Assembly: GCA_007134675.1 (NCBI GenBank)
Contig: SLKJ01000051.1
Location: forward strand, 1-42,331
DNA: 42,331 nt
Direction of reading: 5' to 3'
Source: Bacteroidales bacterium
GTDB lineage: Bacteria; Bacteroidota; Bacteroidia; Bacteroidales; PUMT01
The translations under genes and the position numbers were made by a program. Below are positions 26,969 to 36,162 of the stretch, piece after piece (the first letter of the stretch is position 1; every line of letters starts with the position of its first letter). The notes beneath the pieces were generated by a model, which searched no databases, was not told the DNA's origin, and worked only from the letters and a program-made list of their open reading frames with translations.

Positions 26969-28306
26969 TTATAGATTCCTTACACAGCTTTTAAACTGCC
27001 GGCCTCTGTCCTCATAATTTTCAAACAAATCAAAACTGGCGCATGCAGGTGATAAAAGAACTGAATCACCGTTTTTTGCAAGGTAATAGGCAGATCTGAC
27101 TGCCTCCTGCATTGAAGATGTCTCAACAACTGTCGACACGACATCTTTAAAAGTATCCACCAGTTTTGTGTTATCCTTACCCAGACAGACAATGGCATGC
27201 ACTTTTTCACGCACCAGTCCGATCAGCTCAGAGTAGTCATTACCCTTGTCAATACCACCGGCTATCCACACAACCTTCTTTTTCATACTTTCCAGTGCAT
27301 ACCATGAAGAGTTGACATTAGTGGCCTTGGAATCATTTATAAATTCAATTCCATGTATTTTAAGCACAGGTTCAAGCCTGTGCTCTATGCCCTGGAAATC
27401 CGAAAGGCTTTCCCTTATCACCTCCTTCCTTATACGAAGCAGCTGACCAGCTATTCCTGCAGCCATTGAATTATAAACATTATGCCTGCCTTTTAATGAT
27501 AATTCGTCCATTATCATATCTGTTTTATTGGTTTGTGTTGTTATGACTATTCTATTTTCTTCAATATATGCTCCCTGTCGGGGAACAGAATCCAGTGAAA
27601 ATGAAAACAATGAAGCACCAATATCTCTTTTTTCCATTTCTCCGGCAATCGCAGGATCGTCTCTGCACCAGATAAATGCATCCTCTTTGCCCATGTTTTC
27701 GGCTATTCTGAATTTTGCATTTAAATAATTCAGGATATCCTTATTGTACCGATCCAGATGGTCAGGCACAATGTTTAATAAAATTGCAATCTCAGGCTTA
27801 AAACTTACTATGTCTTCGAGCTGGAAACTACTCAGCTCAAGACTGTAATAATCATAATCATGCTCAGCCACCATCCTTGCAAAGCTTGTCCCTATATTTC
27901 CGGCCAGACCAGCATTTAGTCCCTCCTTTTTCATCATATGATAAATAAGAGAACTGGTTGTAGTTTTGCCATTACTTCCTGTAACACAAACTTTAGTGGC
28001 AGAGGTAAACCTGGATGCAAATTCAATTTCAGATATAACAGGGATACCCTTTTTTTTCGCTCTCTGAACAACAGGAGCTGAATCAGGGATTCCGGGACTC
28101 TTGATTACTTCAACAGCACCCTTAAATAATTGTCTTCCATGTTTCCCTTCCTCCCATTCAATTGATTGCTGAGTGAGCAACTCCCTGAAAACGGGCTTCA
28201 TTTCTCCCGCATCTGATAAAAATGGAGCAAACCCCTTTCTTTTTGCAAGCACAGCGGCACCTGTTCCACTCTCTCCGCCACCGAGTATGATAATTCTCCC
28301 ATTCAT
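26969..28306 (-). CDS. murD: UDP-N-acetylmuramoylalanine--D-glutamate ligase
   Basis: Adds D-glutamate to UDP-MurNAc-L-Ala. Motifs from ATG 28306: GRIIILGGGESGTGAAVL at the N-terminus, ATP loop GSNGKT near 110-115, NIVPDHLDRY, KGRHNVYNSMAAGI, FINDSKATNVNSS and LLSPACASFDLFENYEDRG. The frame also has a TTG two codons before (28312). Length 445 residues is normal. It lies 15 bases after mraY and 8 before ftsW. Confidence 0.96.
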   Translation of the reverse strand: MNGRIIILGGGESGTGAAVLAKRKGFAPFLSDAGEMKPVFRELLTQQSIEWEEGKHGRQLFKGAVEVIKSPGIPDSAPVVQRAKKKGIPVISEIEFASRFTSATKVCVTGSNGKTTTSSLIYHMMKKEGLNAGLAGNIGTSFARMVAEHDYDYYSLELSSFQLEDIVSFKPEIAILLNIVPDHLDRYNKDILNYLNAKFRIAENMGKEDAFIWCRDDPAIAGEMEKRDIGASLFSFSLDSVPRQGAYIEENRIVITTQTNKTDMIMDELSLKGRHNVYNSMAAGIAGQLLRIRKEVIRESLSDFQGIEHRLEPVLKIHGIEFINDSKATNVNSSWYALESMKKKVVWIAGGIDKGNDYSELIGLVREKVHAIVCLGKDNTKLVDTFKDVVSTVVETSSMQEAVRSAYYLAKNGDSVLLSPACASFDLFENYEDRGRQFKSCVRNL

Positions 28307-28321
28307 ATCCAAATCTGCCTA

Positions 28322-29572
28322 TTATCTGATTTTAAGGGTCACAACCGAAATTACCGCCAACAATATCCCTACAATAAGGAACCTTGTTACAATTTTTGGC
28401 TCCGGGTAACCCATAAGCTGGTAATGATGGTGCAGAGGCGCCATCCTGAAAATCCTGCGTCCCTCACCGTACTTCTTTCTGGTATATTTAAAATAACTAA
28501 CCTGTATCATAACTGACAGACTCTCAACGAAAAAAATTCCGCACATTATCGGTATCAGCAGTTCCTTGCGGATTAATATTGCAAATACTGCAATAATTCC
28601 CCCAAGTGAGAGACTGCCTGTATCTCCCATAAAAACCTGAGCAGGGTAAGAATTGTACCACAAAAACCCAATTGTTGCGCCGATAAAGGCTGCCATAAAT
28701 ATTACAAGTTCTCCTGTATATGGTATGTACATAATATTTAAATAATCGGAATAGATAATATTACCCGATAGATAGGCCAGTATTCCCAGGGTCGTGCCAA
28801 TTATTGCGGACAGTCCGGTAGCAAGCCCGTCAAGCCCGTCAGTCATATTAGCGCTGTTTGAAACAGCTGTAACAATTAGAATTATCGCAGGGATGAATAC
28901 TATCCAGCTCCATTTGGTTGCCCTTTCACCCAAAAACCATAGCAGATAGGCATAATCAAATTCGTTCTGTTTCAGAAAGGGTATATTGGTCCTGGTATTT
29001 TTTTTATCAATAGTTACATAAATCTCTACACTATCGGTAATATCATTATTATAATTAATCTGCATCATGGGTTCCCCGTCGGCCAGCATTACCCTTTCGC
29101 GTACAAAAATATCTTCGCTGAGAAGCATTGAAACACCCACAATGAGTCCGACCACTATCTGTCCCAGCACTTTAAGCCAGCCGCTGAGACCTTTTTTGTC
29201 CTTCTTGAAAACCTTGATATAGTCATCAGCAAAGCCCACTATCCCAAGCCATACTGTTGTTACAAGCATCAGAACTATATATATATTTTTCAGATCGCCC
29301 AAAAGAAGAGTGGGAAAAACTATCGAGATCAGAATTATCAAACCTCCCATAGTTGGCGTGCCCTTCTTCTGGTTCTGTCCCTCAATTCCAAGATCGCGTA
29401 CGGTTTCACCTATCTGCTTTCTTTCAAGCAATTTTATTATCCGTTTTCCGAAAATAAGGGAAATTATCAATGAAAGAATTATTGCCGAGGATGCCCGGAA
29501 GGAAATAAAATAAAACAATCCTGCACCCGGGAATTCTATGTCTTGCAACCAATCAAAAAGATAATAAAGCAT
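28322..29572 (-). CDS. mraY: Phospho-N-acetylmuramoyl-pentapeptide transferase MraY
   Basis: Forms lipid I from UDP-MurNAc-pentapeptide and undecaprenyl phosphate in the inner membrane. Motifs: [13 protein letters not shown] near 70-81, the Asp pair [20 protein letters not shown] near 113-131, [15 protein letters not shown], and a C-terminal [17 protein letters not shown]. Length is 416 residues, about 55 more than Escherichia coli MraY. The extra part is mostly a hydrophilic insert at about residues 153-222 with [11 protein letters not shown] and [15 protein letters not shown]. Such an enlarged loop is known in Bacteroidota MraY. It lies 1 base after murE. Confidence 0.96.
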   Translation of the reverse strand: MLYYLFDWLQDIEFPGAGLFYFISFRASSAIILSLIISLIFGKRIIKLLERKQIGETVRDLGIEGQNQKKGTPTMGGLIILISIVFPTLLLGDLKNIYIVLMLVTTVWLGIVGFADDYIKVFKKDKKGLSGWLKVLGQIVVGLIVGVSMLLSEDIFVRERVMLADGEPMMQINYNNDITDSVEIYVTIDKKNTRTNIPFLKQNEFDYAYLLWFLGERATKWSWIVFIPAIILIVTAVSNSANMTDGLDGLATGLSAIIGTTLGILAYLSGNIIYSDYLNIMYIPYTGELVIFMAAFIGATIGFLWYNSYPAQVFMGDTGSLSLGGIIAVFAILIRKELLIPIMCGIFFVESLSVMIQVSYFKYTRKKYGEGRRIFRMAPLHHHYQLMGYPEPKIVTRFLIVGILLAVISVVTLKIR

Positions 29573-29573
29573 T

Positions 29574-31046
29574 TTACCTGGTATTTTGCATTACATTAAA
29601 AACCTCGCGGACTATCTCTCTGTCGTCAAAATGATGCTTCACTCCATTGATCTCCTGGTAGGTCTCATGGCCCTTACCGGCAACGAGAACATAATCGCCT
29701 GGCCCGGCAATCATGCAGCCAGTCCTTATTGCCTCCTTCCGGCTGATGATGCAGAGAACCCGGTCTCTGAACGCCTTATCAACACCCCCAAGCATATCAT
29801 TGATAATTGATTCAGGGTTTTCTGATCTGGGGTTGTCAGAAGTTAGTATTAGCTTATTACTTTTTTCTGATGCTATCTTTGCCATTATGGGCCTCTTTTC
29901 CCTGTCACGGTCTCCTCCAGCTCCTGCAACAGTAATAAGCCGTGAACCACGGCCTGCCATCTGGTTTATAGCTTCAATAACATTTTCAAGCGCATCTGGT
30001 GTATGGGCATAATCAATAATAGCAGTTACACCTTCCGGCGATCTAATGGTCTCAAATCTTCCTTCCACTGGAGTCAGAGTACTCAGAATTCTAAGTGTCT
30101 CATTATCTTCAGCTCCAAGGAGCTTACAAGCGGCAAAAACCCCAAGTAAATTAGAAGCGTTAAAGGAACCTATTAAATTTGTCCACAATTCCCTGCCATT
30201 GATATTAAGGAGCATCCCGTTCGGATGTCTTTCAATAATGTTGCCCCTGAAATCTGCCATTGACTTCAAAGCATAAGTACTTACCCCGGCACTGGTATTC
30301 TGAACCATGAAACCTGCATTACGATCATCTTTGTTAACAAGGGCAAAGGCATCATTTCCAAGCTCATCAAAAAATTGTTTTTTGACTCGCAGATATTCAT
30401 CAAATGATTTGTGATAATCCAGATGGTCATGGCTGATATTGGTAAAAACTCCTCCTGCAAAAGTGAGTCCGCCAATACGTTGCTGAACTATCGCGTGACT
30501 GCTGACTTCAATAAAGCAATATTCACAACCATCCTGAACCATTTCATAAAGCAGCCGGTTAATTGTCAGTGGATCAGGAGTAGTATGGGTTGCCGGCAGT
30601 TTTTTGTTATTTACAAAATAACTGATTGTTGATATCAACCCTGATTTTCGGCCCGACCCCATGAAAAGTCGGTAAAGCAGAGTAGCAGTTGTTGTCTTTC
30701 CGTTGGTTCCCGTAATACCTGTAAGTTTAAGCTTACATGAAGGATGGTCCCAGAAGGCTGAAGCAACCATTCCCAAAAAAAGAGAACTGTCTCTTACCCT
30801 AATATAACTTACTTTATCACTTATATTGTCGGGAAGTGTTTCACATACCACAGCAACTGCTCCATCCGATACAGCAGAATCAATAAACTCATGTCCGTCG
30901 TTAGCTGTTCCCCTTATTGCAATAAACATACCTCCCGGAGCGATTCTGCGCGAATCATTTTCCAGATCCATTACCTCGATTCCGGGATCACCAATAACCT
31001 CCTCATGATCAATGCCCTTCAATAATATGTTCAGTCTCTGTCCCAT
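29574..31046 (-). CDS. murE: UDP-MurNAc-tripeptide synthetase, meso-diaminopimelate type
   Basis: Adds the third residue of the wall peptide. Motifs: [16 protein letters not shown] near 31-46, ATP loop GTNGKT at 113-118, [47 protein letters not shown] and GKGHETYQ. The specificity motif DNPR is present (Asp404-Arg407, [12 protein letters not shown]), which marks ligases that use meso-diaminopimelate rather than lysine. Length 490 residues is normal. It lies between ftsI and mraY with gaps of 7 and 1 bases. Confidence 0.96.
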   Translation of the reverse strand: MGQRLNILLKGIDHEEVIGDPGIEVMDLENDSRRIAPGGMFIAIRGTANDGHEFIDSAVSDGAVAVVCETLPDNISDKVSYIRVRDSSLFLGMVASAFWDHPSCKLKLTGITGTNGKTTTATLLYRLFMGSGRKSGLISTISYFVNNKKLPATHTTPDPLTINRLLYEMVQDGCEYCFIEVSSHAIVQQRIGGLTFAGGVFTNISHDHLDYHKSFDEYLRVKKQFFDELGNDAFALVNKDDRNAGFMVQNTSAGVSTYALKSMADFRGNIIERHPNGMLLNINGRELWTNLIGSFNASNLLGVFAACKLLGAEDNETLRILSTLTPVEGRFETIRSPEGVTAIIDYAHTPDALENVIEAINQMAGRGSRLITVAGAGGDRDREKRPIMAKIASEKSNKLILTSDNPRSENPESIINDMLGGVDKAFRDRVLCIISRKEAIRTGCMIAGPGDYVLVAGKGHETYQEINGVKHHFDDREIVREVFNVMQNTR

Positions 31047-31053
31047 TAAATCC

Positions 31054-33174
31054 TTAATTAATACTCATTTCCAAAACAATCCTCTGGCCTTGACGTGTTA
31101 TGGTACCAGGAGGAATGGATTGTTTATTCACCTTTCCGCGGCCCCTGACCACGACATTCAACCCTCTGTTTTCTAGCAGATACAAAGCATCACTCAGTGC
31201 CATGTCGACAACATCCGGCACAAACTCATCCAGGATCATTCTATCCCGCAAATCAATAAAAGAGTCACGCCTTGTGGTAGTTACCCATTCAGATACTCCG
31301 CTATTACCATTATGAGGCACTCCAAAATGATTGAATACCACATTCAGGTCCTTTAAATTGCTTGATTTTGAAAAAGGTGGATCATAAACTATTTCCCTTT
31401 TCGCTATCAATGGTTCATGCATATCTAGACTGGTTGCATAAACCTTGTCGGCAATTTCCCTGAATATGGGTCCTGCCACCAAATTGCCGTAATAGACATT
31501 ATTGGATGGAGAGTTAACCACCACTATACATGAATACCTGGGATTGTCAGCAGGGAAGTATCCAACAAAAGATGCCTGGTGACTAACTCTTGAATTCATG
31601 ACGTAACCGTACTTTTCATTGGCTATCTGTGCCGTGCCAGTTTTTCCTGCAATCCTGTAATTTGCATTTCTAAGATTTATCGCAGTACCTGATTCAACAA
31701 CGCCCTCCAGCATTTTTCTAGCACTTTTTATGGATGAAGAAGATGCAATGGAATTATTTATGACCGTTACAGGAAATGTCTCCACTATATTTCCATGATA
31801 TTGCAAAGAACTTACAAATTTTGGCCTTACCATTTTACCATTATTTGCAATAGCATTATAGAATGTAAGTATCTGAAGGGGTGTCATCCTTACCTCGTAA
31901 CCAATTGACATCATCGGAAGTGAAATGCCTGACCATAGATTATCACCGGGATACTTTATTTCCGGAGTCCCTTCTCCTCGTATTTCAACACCCGTTTTTT
32001 CATTCAGATTCATACGGTAAAGCCTGTTTATGAAATCCTGTTCTCTGCCCCGGTAAAACCTGTCTATCAATTTGGCGACACCAACATTCGATGATAATTC
32101 AAAAACCTCCTTAACTGTGATCTTCCCGTGTCCGTCCCGTCGGGAATCTGCAATCCTCTGATTGTAGAAATATATCTCCCCATTTCCTGTATCCACGCTG
32201 TCTTCCAGCCTTATATAACCATCCTCCAGTGCCACCAGAAGCGACATGAGCTTAAAGGTTGATCCAGGCTCAGTACTTTCGCCCAGGGCATAATTGTAGG
32301 TTTCGGAATACCCACCCCTTTTGTTTCTTTCAAGGTTCGCTATGGCCTTTATCTTGCCGGTCTGTACCTCCATCAGTATAGCAGTTCCGTGATGCGCCCG
32401 GTGTAACTGCAGTTGCCTTAGCAAAGCGTTTGTTGCAACATCCTGGATCTCTATATCAATGGTTGTAATCACATCTACCCCATCCTGCGGTTCAACTTCA
32501 TTACGGTCATTAACTGGCATCCAGGCATTGCCTGAAATCCTCTGCATCAGTTTCAGACCTACTACCCCCCGCAGATGCTTGTCATAGGCCCCTTCAATAC
32601 CCACGATATTTCCCGACTCACCCTTCGTTGTATAGCCAATGGTTCTTGAAGCAAGATTCCCGTGAGGCTGAATGCGCTGATAATCCTGTATTACAATCAG
32701 TCCCCCGGTATTCTGTCCCAGACGGAAAAGCGGGAACCGTTTAAGTTCTTTCAACTGGTTAAATGAAACCCTGCGTTGAATAAGATGAAACCTCTTCCAA
32801 TCCTGGCGGGCCTTTACCAGATCTGACCGGTAGGCTGAAGCGGATCTGTCACGAAAAAGTGCTGCCAAAGCAAGAGACAATGAATCTATATTATCGTTGA
32901 ACAGCCCGTCGGTCAGCCCGGCGGCCCGAAGATCCATCCTGATCTCGTAATGCGGCAATGATGTGGCCAGCAGCCGGTTACCGGAAGCATATATATCACC
33001 GCGATTTGGCTGTATTGTAATATCGCGCTCAGTCATTCGGCTGGCTCTTTCCTGCCACATATTACCCTCAACAAAATGGATATGGAAAAGCTTTCCAATT
33101 ATTGCAACAGCAAAAAGGAGTATACCCAAATATACCATTGCTACCCTCCATAATATGTCCTTCTTGACAGACAT
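31054..33174 (-). CDS. ftsI: Septal penicillin-binding protein FtsI (PBP3) with a PASTA domain
   Basis: Transpeptidase for septal peptidoglycan, working with FtsW. The 706 residues start with a membrane anchor (ILWRVAMVYLGILLFAVAIIG, about 8-28) and then a PBP dimerisation region with VGIEGAYDKHLRG. The three catalytic motifs are present: STFK with nucleophile Ser305 and Lys308, SSN at 361-363, and KTGT at 511-514. The last 65 residues (about 640-706) form one PASTA domain, VPDVVDMALSDALYLLENRGLNVVV. That domain is common in Bacteroidota FtsI. It lies 7 bases before murE and 3 after the ftsL-like gene. Confidence 0.96.
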   Translation of the reverse strand: MSVKKDILWRVAMVYLGILLFAVAIIGKLFHIHFVEGNMWQERASRMTERDITIQPNRGDIYASGNRLLATSLPHYEIRMDLRAAGLTDGLFNDNIDSLSLALAALFRDRSASAYRSDLVKARQDWKRFHLIQRRVSFNQLKELKRFPLFRLGQNTGGLIVIQDYQRIQPHGNLASRTIGYTTKGESGNIVGIEGAYDKHLRGVVGLKLMQRISGNAWMPVNDRNEVEPQDGVDVITTIDIEIQDVATNALLRQLQLHRAHHGTAILMEVQTGKIKAIANLERNKRGGYSETYNYALGESTEPGSTFKLMSLLVALEDGYIRLEDSVDTGNGEIYFYNQRIADSRRDGHGKITVKEVFELSSNVGVAKLIDRFYRGREQDFINRLYRMNLNEKTGVEIRGEGTPEIKYPGDNLWSGISLPMMSIGYEVRMTPLQILTFYNAIANNGKMVRPKFVSSLQYHGNIVETFPVTVINNSIASSSSIKSARKMLEGVVESGTAINLRNANYRIAGKTGTAQIANEKYGYVMNSRVSHQASFVGYFPADNPRYSCIVVVNSPSNNVYYGNLVAGPIFREIADKVYATSLDMHEPLIAKREIVYDPPFSKSSNLKDLNVVFNHFGVPHNGNSGVSEWVTTTRRDSFIDLRDRMILDEFVPDVVDMALSDALYLLENRGLNVVVRGRGKVNKQSIPPGTITRQGQRIVLEMSIN

Positions 33175-33177
33175 GGA

Positions 33178-33567
33178 TTATTTTCTTTTTCTGCTTACCA
33201 CAATTTTCCTGGGAGGTTCAAGGGACTCTACCAGATCAAGGTTATTCTTTTCAAGCAGCTTCAGTACCTCGGACTGCCGGCTGATATGCATCAATTCAGA
33301 TGATACTGTTATTGCTTCAGCACGCAATTCCTTTAATTCAGTTTGAAGCCTGCCCGTTCTTCGTACCAGTTTCTCTGCATGGTAACGATTCCCTATATAA
33401 AATATGGCAAGGATTGCAAGAAAAACTATAAATGGAAGTTGCTTCAGCACAAAATCCCGTGTAAGAACACTGCCATCAATGAAATCCCTGAAAGATCCCA
33501 ATTTGGATTCCGATTTGCTTTGAGTATTCTCATCAATGAACTCAACATTTTGGTCAAATGAACCCAT
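33178..33567 (-). CDS. ftsL: FtsL-like divisome protein
   Basis: 129 residues. A cytoplasmic N-terminus rich in charged residues is followed by one membrane segment, PFIVFLAILAIFYIGN (about 45-59), then a strongly helical, heptad-like region (about 62-112, KLVRRTGRLQTELKELRAEAITVSSEL onward) that looks like a coiled coil, and a basic tail, SRKRK. This is the topology of FtsL, which pairs with FtsQ and an FtsB-like partner. Its place between rsmH and ftsI is the ftsL place, and is the main support. FtsL proteins are too divergent for sequence to be decisive. Confidence 0.8.
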   Translation of the reverse strand: MGSFDQNVEFIDENTQSKSESKLGSFRDFIDGSVLTRDFVLKQLPFIVFLAILAIFYIGNRYHAEKLVRRTGRLQTELKELRAEAITVSSELMHISRQSEVLKLLEKNNLDLVESLEPPRKIVVSRKRK

Positions 33568-33580
33568 AGCTGTAAATGCT

Positions 33581-34483
33581 TTAATTTCTTCTTGCTATCC
33601 TTAACCTGGCACTTCTGGCGCGTTTGTTGGTTTTAATTTCCTCTTCTTCAGGCATAACGACTTTCTTTGTCACAAGCTCGAAAGGAACCAGCGGGTTCCC
33701 GAAAAAATCCTTTTCAATGCTCCCTTCTGGTTTACCCGTACGCATAAAGTTCTTGACTATCCTGTCCTCCAGAGAATGGTAGGATATAATTACCAGCCTG
33801 CCGTCTTTTTTTAAACTAAGAAGTACCTGTAAAAGCATGTGCTTAAGCACCTCGAGTTCATTATTCACCTCAATCCGCAATGCCTGAAAAACCTTAGCAA
33901 GGTATCTACTCTCCTGCCGTGAGGGTATGCATCCTGATATAGACCTAAGCAGCCCTGCCATATCATCGAAAGGCTGTTTTTCACGTGCATTGATTATCGT
34001 GCGTGCTAATTTACCGGCATTATGTACCTCACCGAATATTCTGAAAACATTTTTCAAACTTTCGATGCTATAGCTATTCAGGATATCCAGGGCAGTTAAA
34101 GGACTGTCCGGGTTCATCCGCATGTCCGGCCTCACAGCCGACATGAATGAGAAACCCCTTTCAGGTGTGTCAATATGATGTGATGAAAGTCCCAGATCAG
34201 CAAGTATGCCATCAACCATATCTATTTTATAATACCTGAGAAAATTCCTGAAGAACCTGAAATTGCTTCTTATAAACATGAACTGCCTGTCTGTTATATT
34301 CAGGGCCTCAGTTTCGGCATCAGTATCCTGGTCAAAAGCTATAAGCCTTCCTCCATCAAGCTGTGACAGGATCTCTCTTGAATGACCACCCCCACCAAAT
34401 GTAAGGTCAACGTAAGTACCGTCATGACGGATATTCAAACCCTCAACACTCTCCTTCAGAAGTACCGGCGTATGGTAACCCAT
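33581..34483 (-). CDS. rsmH: 16S rRNA (cytosine-N4)-methyltransferase RsmH
   Basis: Methylates N4 of cytosine 1402 (E. coli numbering) in 16S rRNA near the P site, using S-adenosylmethionine. The 300 residues start MGYHTPVLLKESVEGL. The SAM-binding glycine-rich TFGGGGHS is at 28-35, with GILADLGLSSHHIDTPERGFSFM and NSYSIESLKNVFRIFGE later, then KVFQALRIEVNNELEVLKHML and the final SYHSLEDRIVKNFMR. These are the family's marks. It follows mraZ after 11 bases and precedes ftsL by 13. Confidence 0.96.
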   Translation of the reverse strand: MGYHTPVLLKESVEGLNIRHDGTYVDLTFGGGGHSREILSQLDGGRLIAFDQDTDAETEALNITDRQFMFIRSNFRFFRNFLRYYKIDMVDGILADLGLSSHHIDTPERGFSFMSAVRPDMRMNPDSPLTALDILNSYSIESLKNVFRIFGEVHNAGKLARTIINAREKQPFDDMAGLLRSISGCIPSRQESRYLAKVFQALRIEVNNELEVLKHMLLQVLLSLKKDGRLVIISYHSLEDRIVKNFMRTGKPEGSIEKDFFGNPLVPFELVTKKVVMPEEEEIKTNKRARSARLRIARRN

Positions 34484-34494
34484 TGTATTTATTT

Positions 34495-34947
34495 TTATTC
34501 AGTGTCACCCATGATTTTTTCTGCAAGAAAAGCAAAATTATCAACCTCGCCTGAATGATCATCATACAAGTCCCTGCTCCATATCTCAATTTTCCCGTCC
34601 TGCCCGGCGAGCACCACCTCACTGTCTATCCCCACAAGTTCGAGAAGTCGCCGGGGAATAAGTATCCGGTTACTGGCATCAAGCACCACCTCTGCTGTTC
34701 CCTTATAAAAGCCCCTCAGGAAGCGGCTGTGCTCCTTATTGTAGGGATTGATCCGTGACCTGATAATGGAATTCTGCCTGTCCCATTCATCCATCGGGAA
34801 AAGTACCAGGCATTGTTCAAAAATATCTTTCTTTACAACAAATTTATCCATAGCCGCAGTAGGCATCTGCTTTTTAAATGCTGCAGGAAGGATCACTCTC
34901 CCTTTTGAATCAACTTTACATGTAAAATCCCCAATAAAGGTTGCCAT
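34495..34947 (-). CDS. mraZ: MraZ, regulator of the dcw cluster
   Basis: Transcriptional regulator with two SpoVT/AbrB-like (MraZ) repeats. The start at ATG 34947 (MATFIGDFTCKVDSKGRVILPAAFKKQM) gives 150 residues and an N-terminus like other MraZ proteins. The same frame is open to 35040, but the extra 31 residues would run through the operator repeats and are not MraZ-like. Each repeat shows a D-x-x-x-R signature: DSKGR at 13-17 and DASNR in the second, followed by ILIPRRL. MraZ usually represses its own operon by binding repeats upstream. Confidence 0.95.
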   Translation of the reverse strand: MATFIGDFTCKVDSKGRVILPAAFKKQMPTAAMDKFVVKKDIFEQCLVLFPMDEWDRQNSIIRSRINPYNKEHSRFLRGFYKGTAEVVLDASNRILIPRRLLELVGIDSEVVLAGQDGKIEIWSRDLYDDHSGEVDNFAFLAEKIMGDTE

Positions 34948-34985
34948 AGGTTTAGCTATTAACAGGTAAAAATAAAAAAAAATAT

Positions 34986-35018
34986 CCACTTTCAACCACT
35001 TTGCTCCATTTTTCACCA
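34986..35018 (-). promoter_or_regulatory. MraZ operator: four TGG repeats 10 bases apart
   Basis: On the minus strand TGG occurs at 35018-35016, 35008-35006, 34998-34996 and 34988-34986, each exactly 10 bases apart, so all face one side of the helix. Three of the four are in the form AAAGTGG or AGTGG. Known MraZ boxes are direct repeats with 10-base phasing, so this fits. It lies 38-71 bases before the mraZ ATG. Confidence 0.8.
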
Positions 35019-35084
35019 CTTTGTTGATAACTTTTTTCACTATTTCTTACTATTTTTACATGTACAAAGCATTCTACCAATTCT

Positions 35085-35918
35085 ATGACCAAAAAAAAAT
35101 CAGTTCAGGAAGCTGTAATTATTGATGTGGACGCTATTTTCAAAAAGAAAAATCCGCATATCTACAAAATAATCCCCGGGTTTATTCTCAGCTATATAAA
35201 GCGGACAATCCATCAGGATGAGATAAACTTTGCACTGGAAAAGTTCAGGGATAAGCACGGACTTGACTTTTTAACTCATATACTTGAATTTTACGGATTC
35301 AAGTATTCAGTATCCGGAGAAGAAAATATCCCCCGGGAAGGAAGGTTTATTTTTGTCTCAAACCATCCGCTGGGGGGACTTGACGGAATGGTCTTCCTTG
35401 ACATAATCGGAAGGCACTATAAAAATGTGAAATTCATAGTTAATGACCTGCTGCTTAACCTTAAAAACCTTGAACCGCTTTTTATCCCTGTCAACAAACA
35501 CGGGCGCCAGTCAGCCGAATATGTAAGAAGAATTGAAAAACTCTACAAGTCGGATTATCAGGTACTCTATTTTCCTGCGGGACTTTGCTCCCGTAAAAAG
35601 GGTAAGAAGATTGTGGACCTTCAATGGAAAAAAAACTTCATAAAAAAAGCAATAGAACACAAAAGGGATGTTATCCCGGTTCATTTTGAAGGAAAGAATT
35701 CACCATTTTTTTACCGTCTGGCAAATCTGCGCAAAACAATTGGTATCAAAGCAAACATTGAAATGTTCTACCTGCCCGACGAAATGTTCAGGCAAAGACA
35801 CCAGAAAATCCATGTTACCATTGGTACCCCGATTCCGTGGAGCCGCTTTGACAAATCAAAATCCCATGCAGAATGGGCCAATGAGATAAAAGAAACCGTT
35901 TATGCCCTGGCACCTTGA
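35085..35918 (+). CDS. PlsC-like acyltransferase, GlsA-like (O-acyltransferase of glycine lipids)
   Basis: 277 residues, cytoplasmic or peripheral membrane. The acyltransferase motif is SNHPLGGLDG, with His94 and Asp100 spaced by five residues instead of the four of standard PlsC (NHxxxxD). A second block, FPAGLCSRKKGKKIVDLQWKKNFIKKAI near 162, is the glycerol-phosphate-type block II/III region. Proteins of this kind in Bacteroidota are annotated as lysophospholipid acyltransferases; in Bacteroides thetaiotaomicron a similar gene, glsA, lies next to glsB and acylates N-acyl glycine. Here an OlsB-like gene follows on the same strand after 244 bases. The assignment to glycine lipid synthesis is inference from this pairing. 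Confidence 0.82.
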   Translation: MTKKKSVQEAVIIDVDAIFKKKNPHIYKIIPGFILSYIKRTIHQDEINFALEKFRDKHGLDFLTHILEFYGFKYSVSGEENIPREGRFIFVSNHPLGGLDGMVFLDIIGRHYKNVKFIVNDLLLNLKNLEPLFIPVNKHGRQSAEYVRRIEKLYKSDYQVLYFPAGLCSRKKGKKIVDLQWKKNFIKKAIEHKRDVIPVHFEGKNSPFFYRLANLRKTIGIKANIEMFYLPDEMFRQRHQKIHVTIGTPIPWSRFDKSKSHAEWANEIKETVYALAP

Positions 35919-36090
35919 CAACAGCTCCCGGTCTTGAGACCAATTATATATTTCAGACTCCTGAAACCTGGCTAACTGATTCTCAGGCAAAGACCCGGAA
36001 TGATGATACATGGGTTATTTTTGAATTTATACGGAAATAATTCGAATTTTTTATAAATTCCGTTCCGAAAAAGTATTATTTTAGCAGCCA

Positions 36091-36120
36091 TTTGCAGGTT
36101 ACTATTTTATTGTACTTTTA
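36091..36120 (+). promoter_or_regulatory. Putative promoter of the GlsB-like gene
   Basis: TTTG at 36091-36094, an 18-base spacer, and TACTTTTA at 36113-36120 (seven of eight to TAnnTTTG). It lies 42 bases before the ATG at 36163, in the spacer between the two acyltransferase genes. Confidence 0.4.
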
Positions 36121-36162
36121 CACCGGATCTCGATCATAGAAATACGAACCTCTCATTATTAT

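Noticed and set aside
34948-35040. Extension of mraZ to an upstream ATG at 35040
   Set aside because: The added 31 residues are not MraZ-like and their codons cover the TGG operator repeats; ATG 34947 gives the conserved N-terminus.
35930-35946. Short inverted repeat GGTCT/AGACC after the PlsC-like gene
   Set aside because: Only five pairs with a two-base loop and no T tract; not convincing as a terminator.
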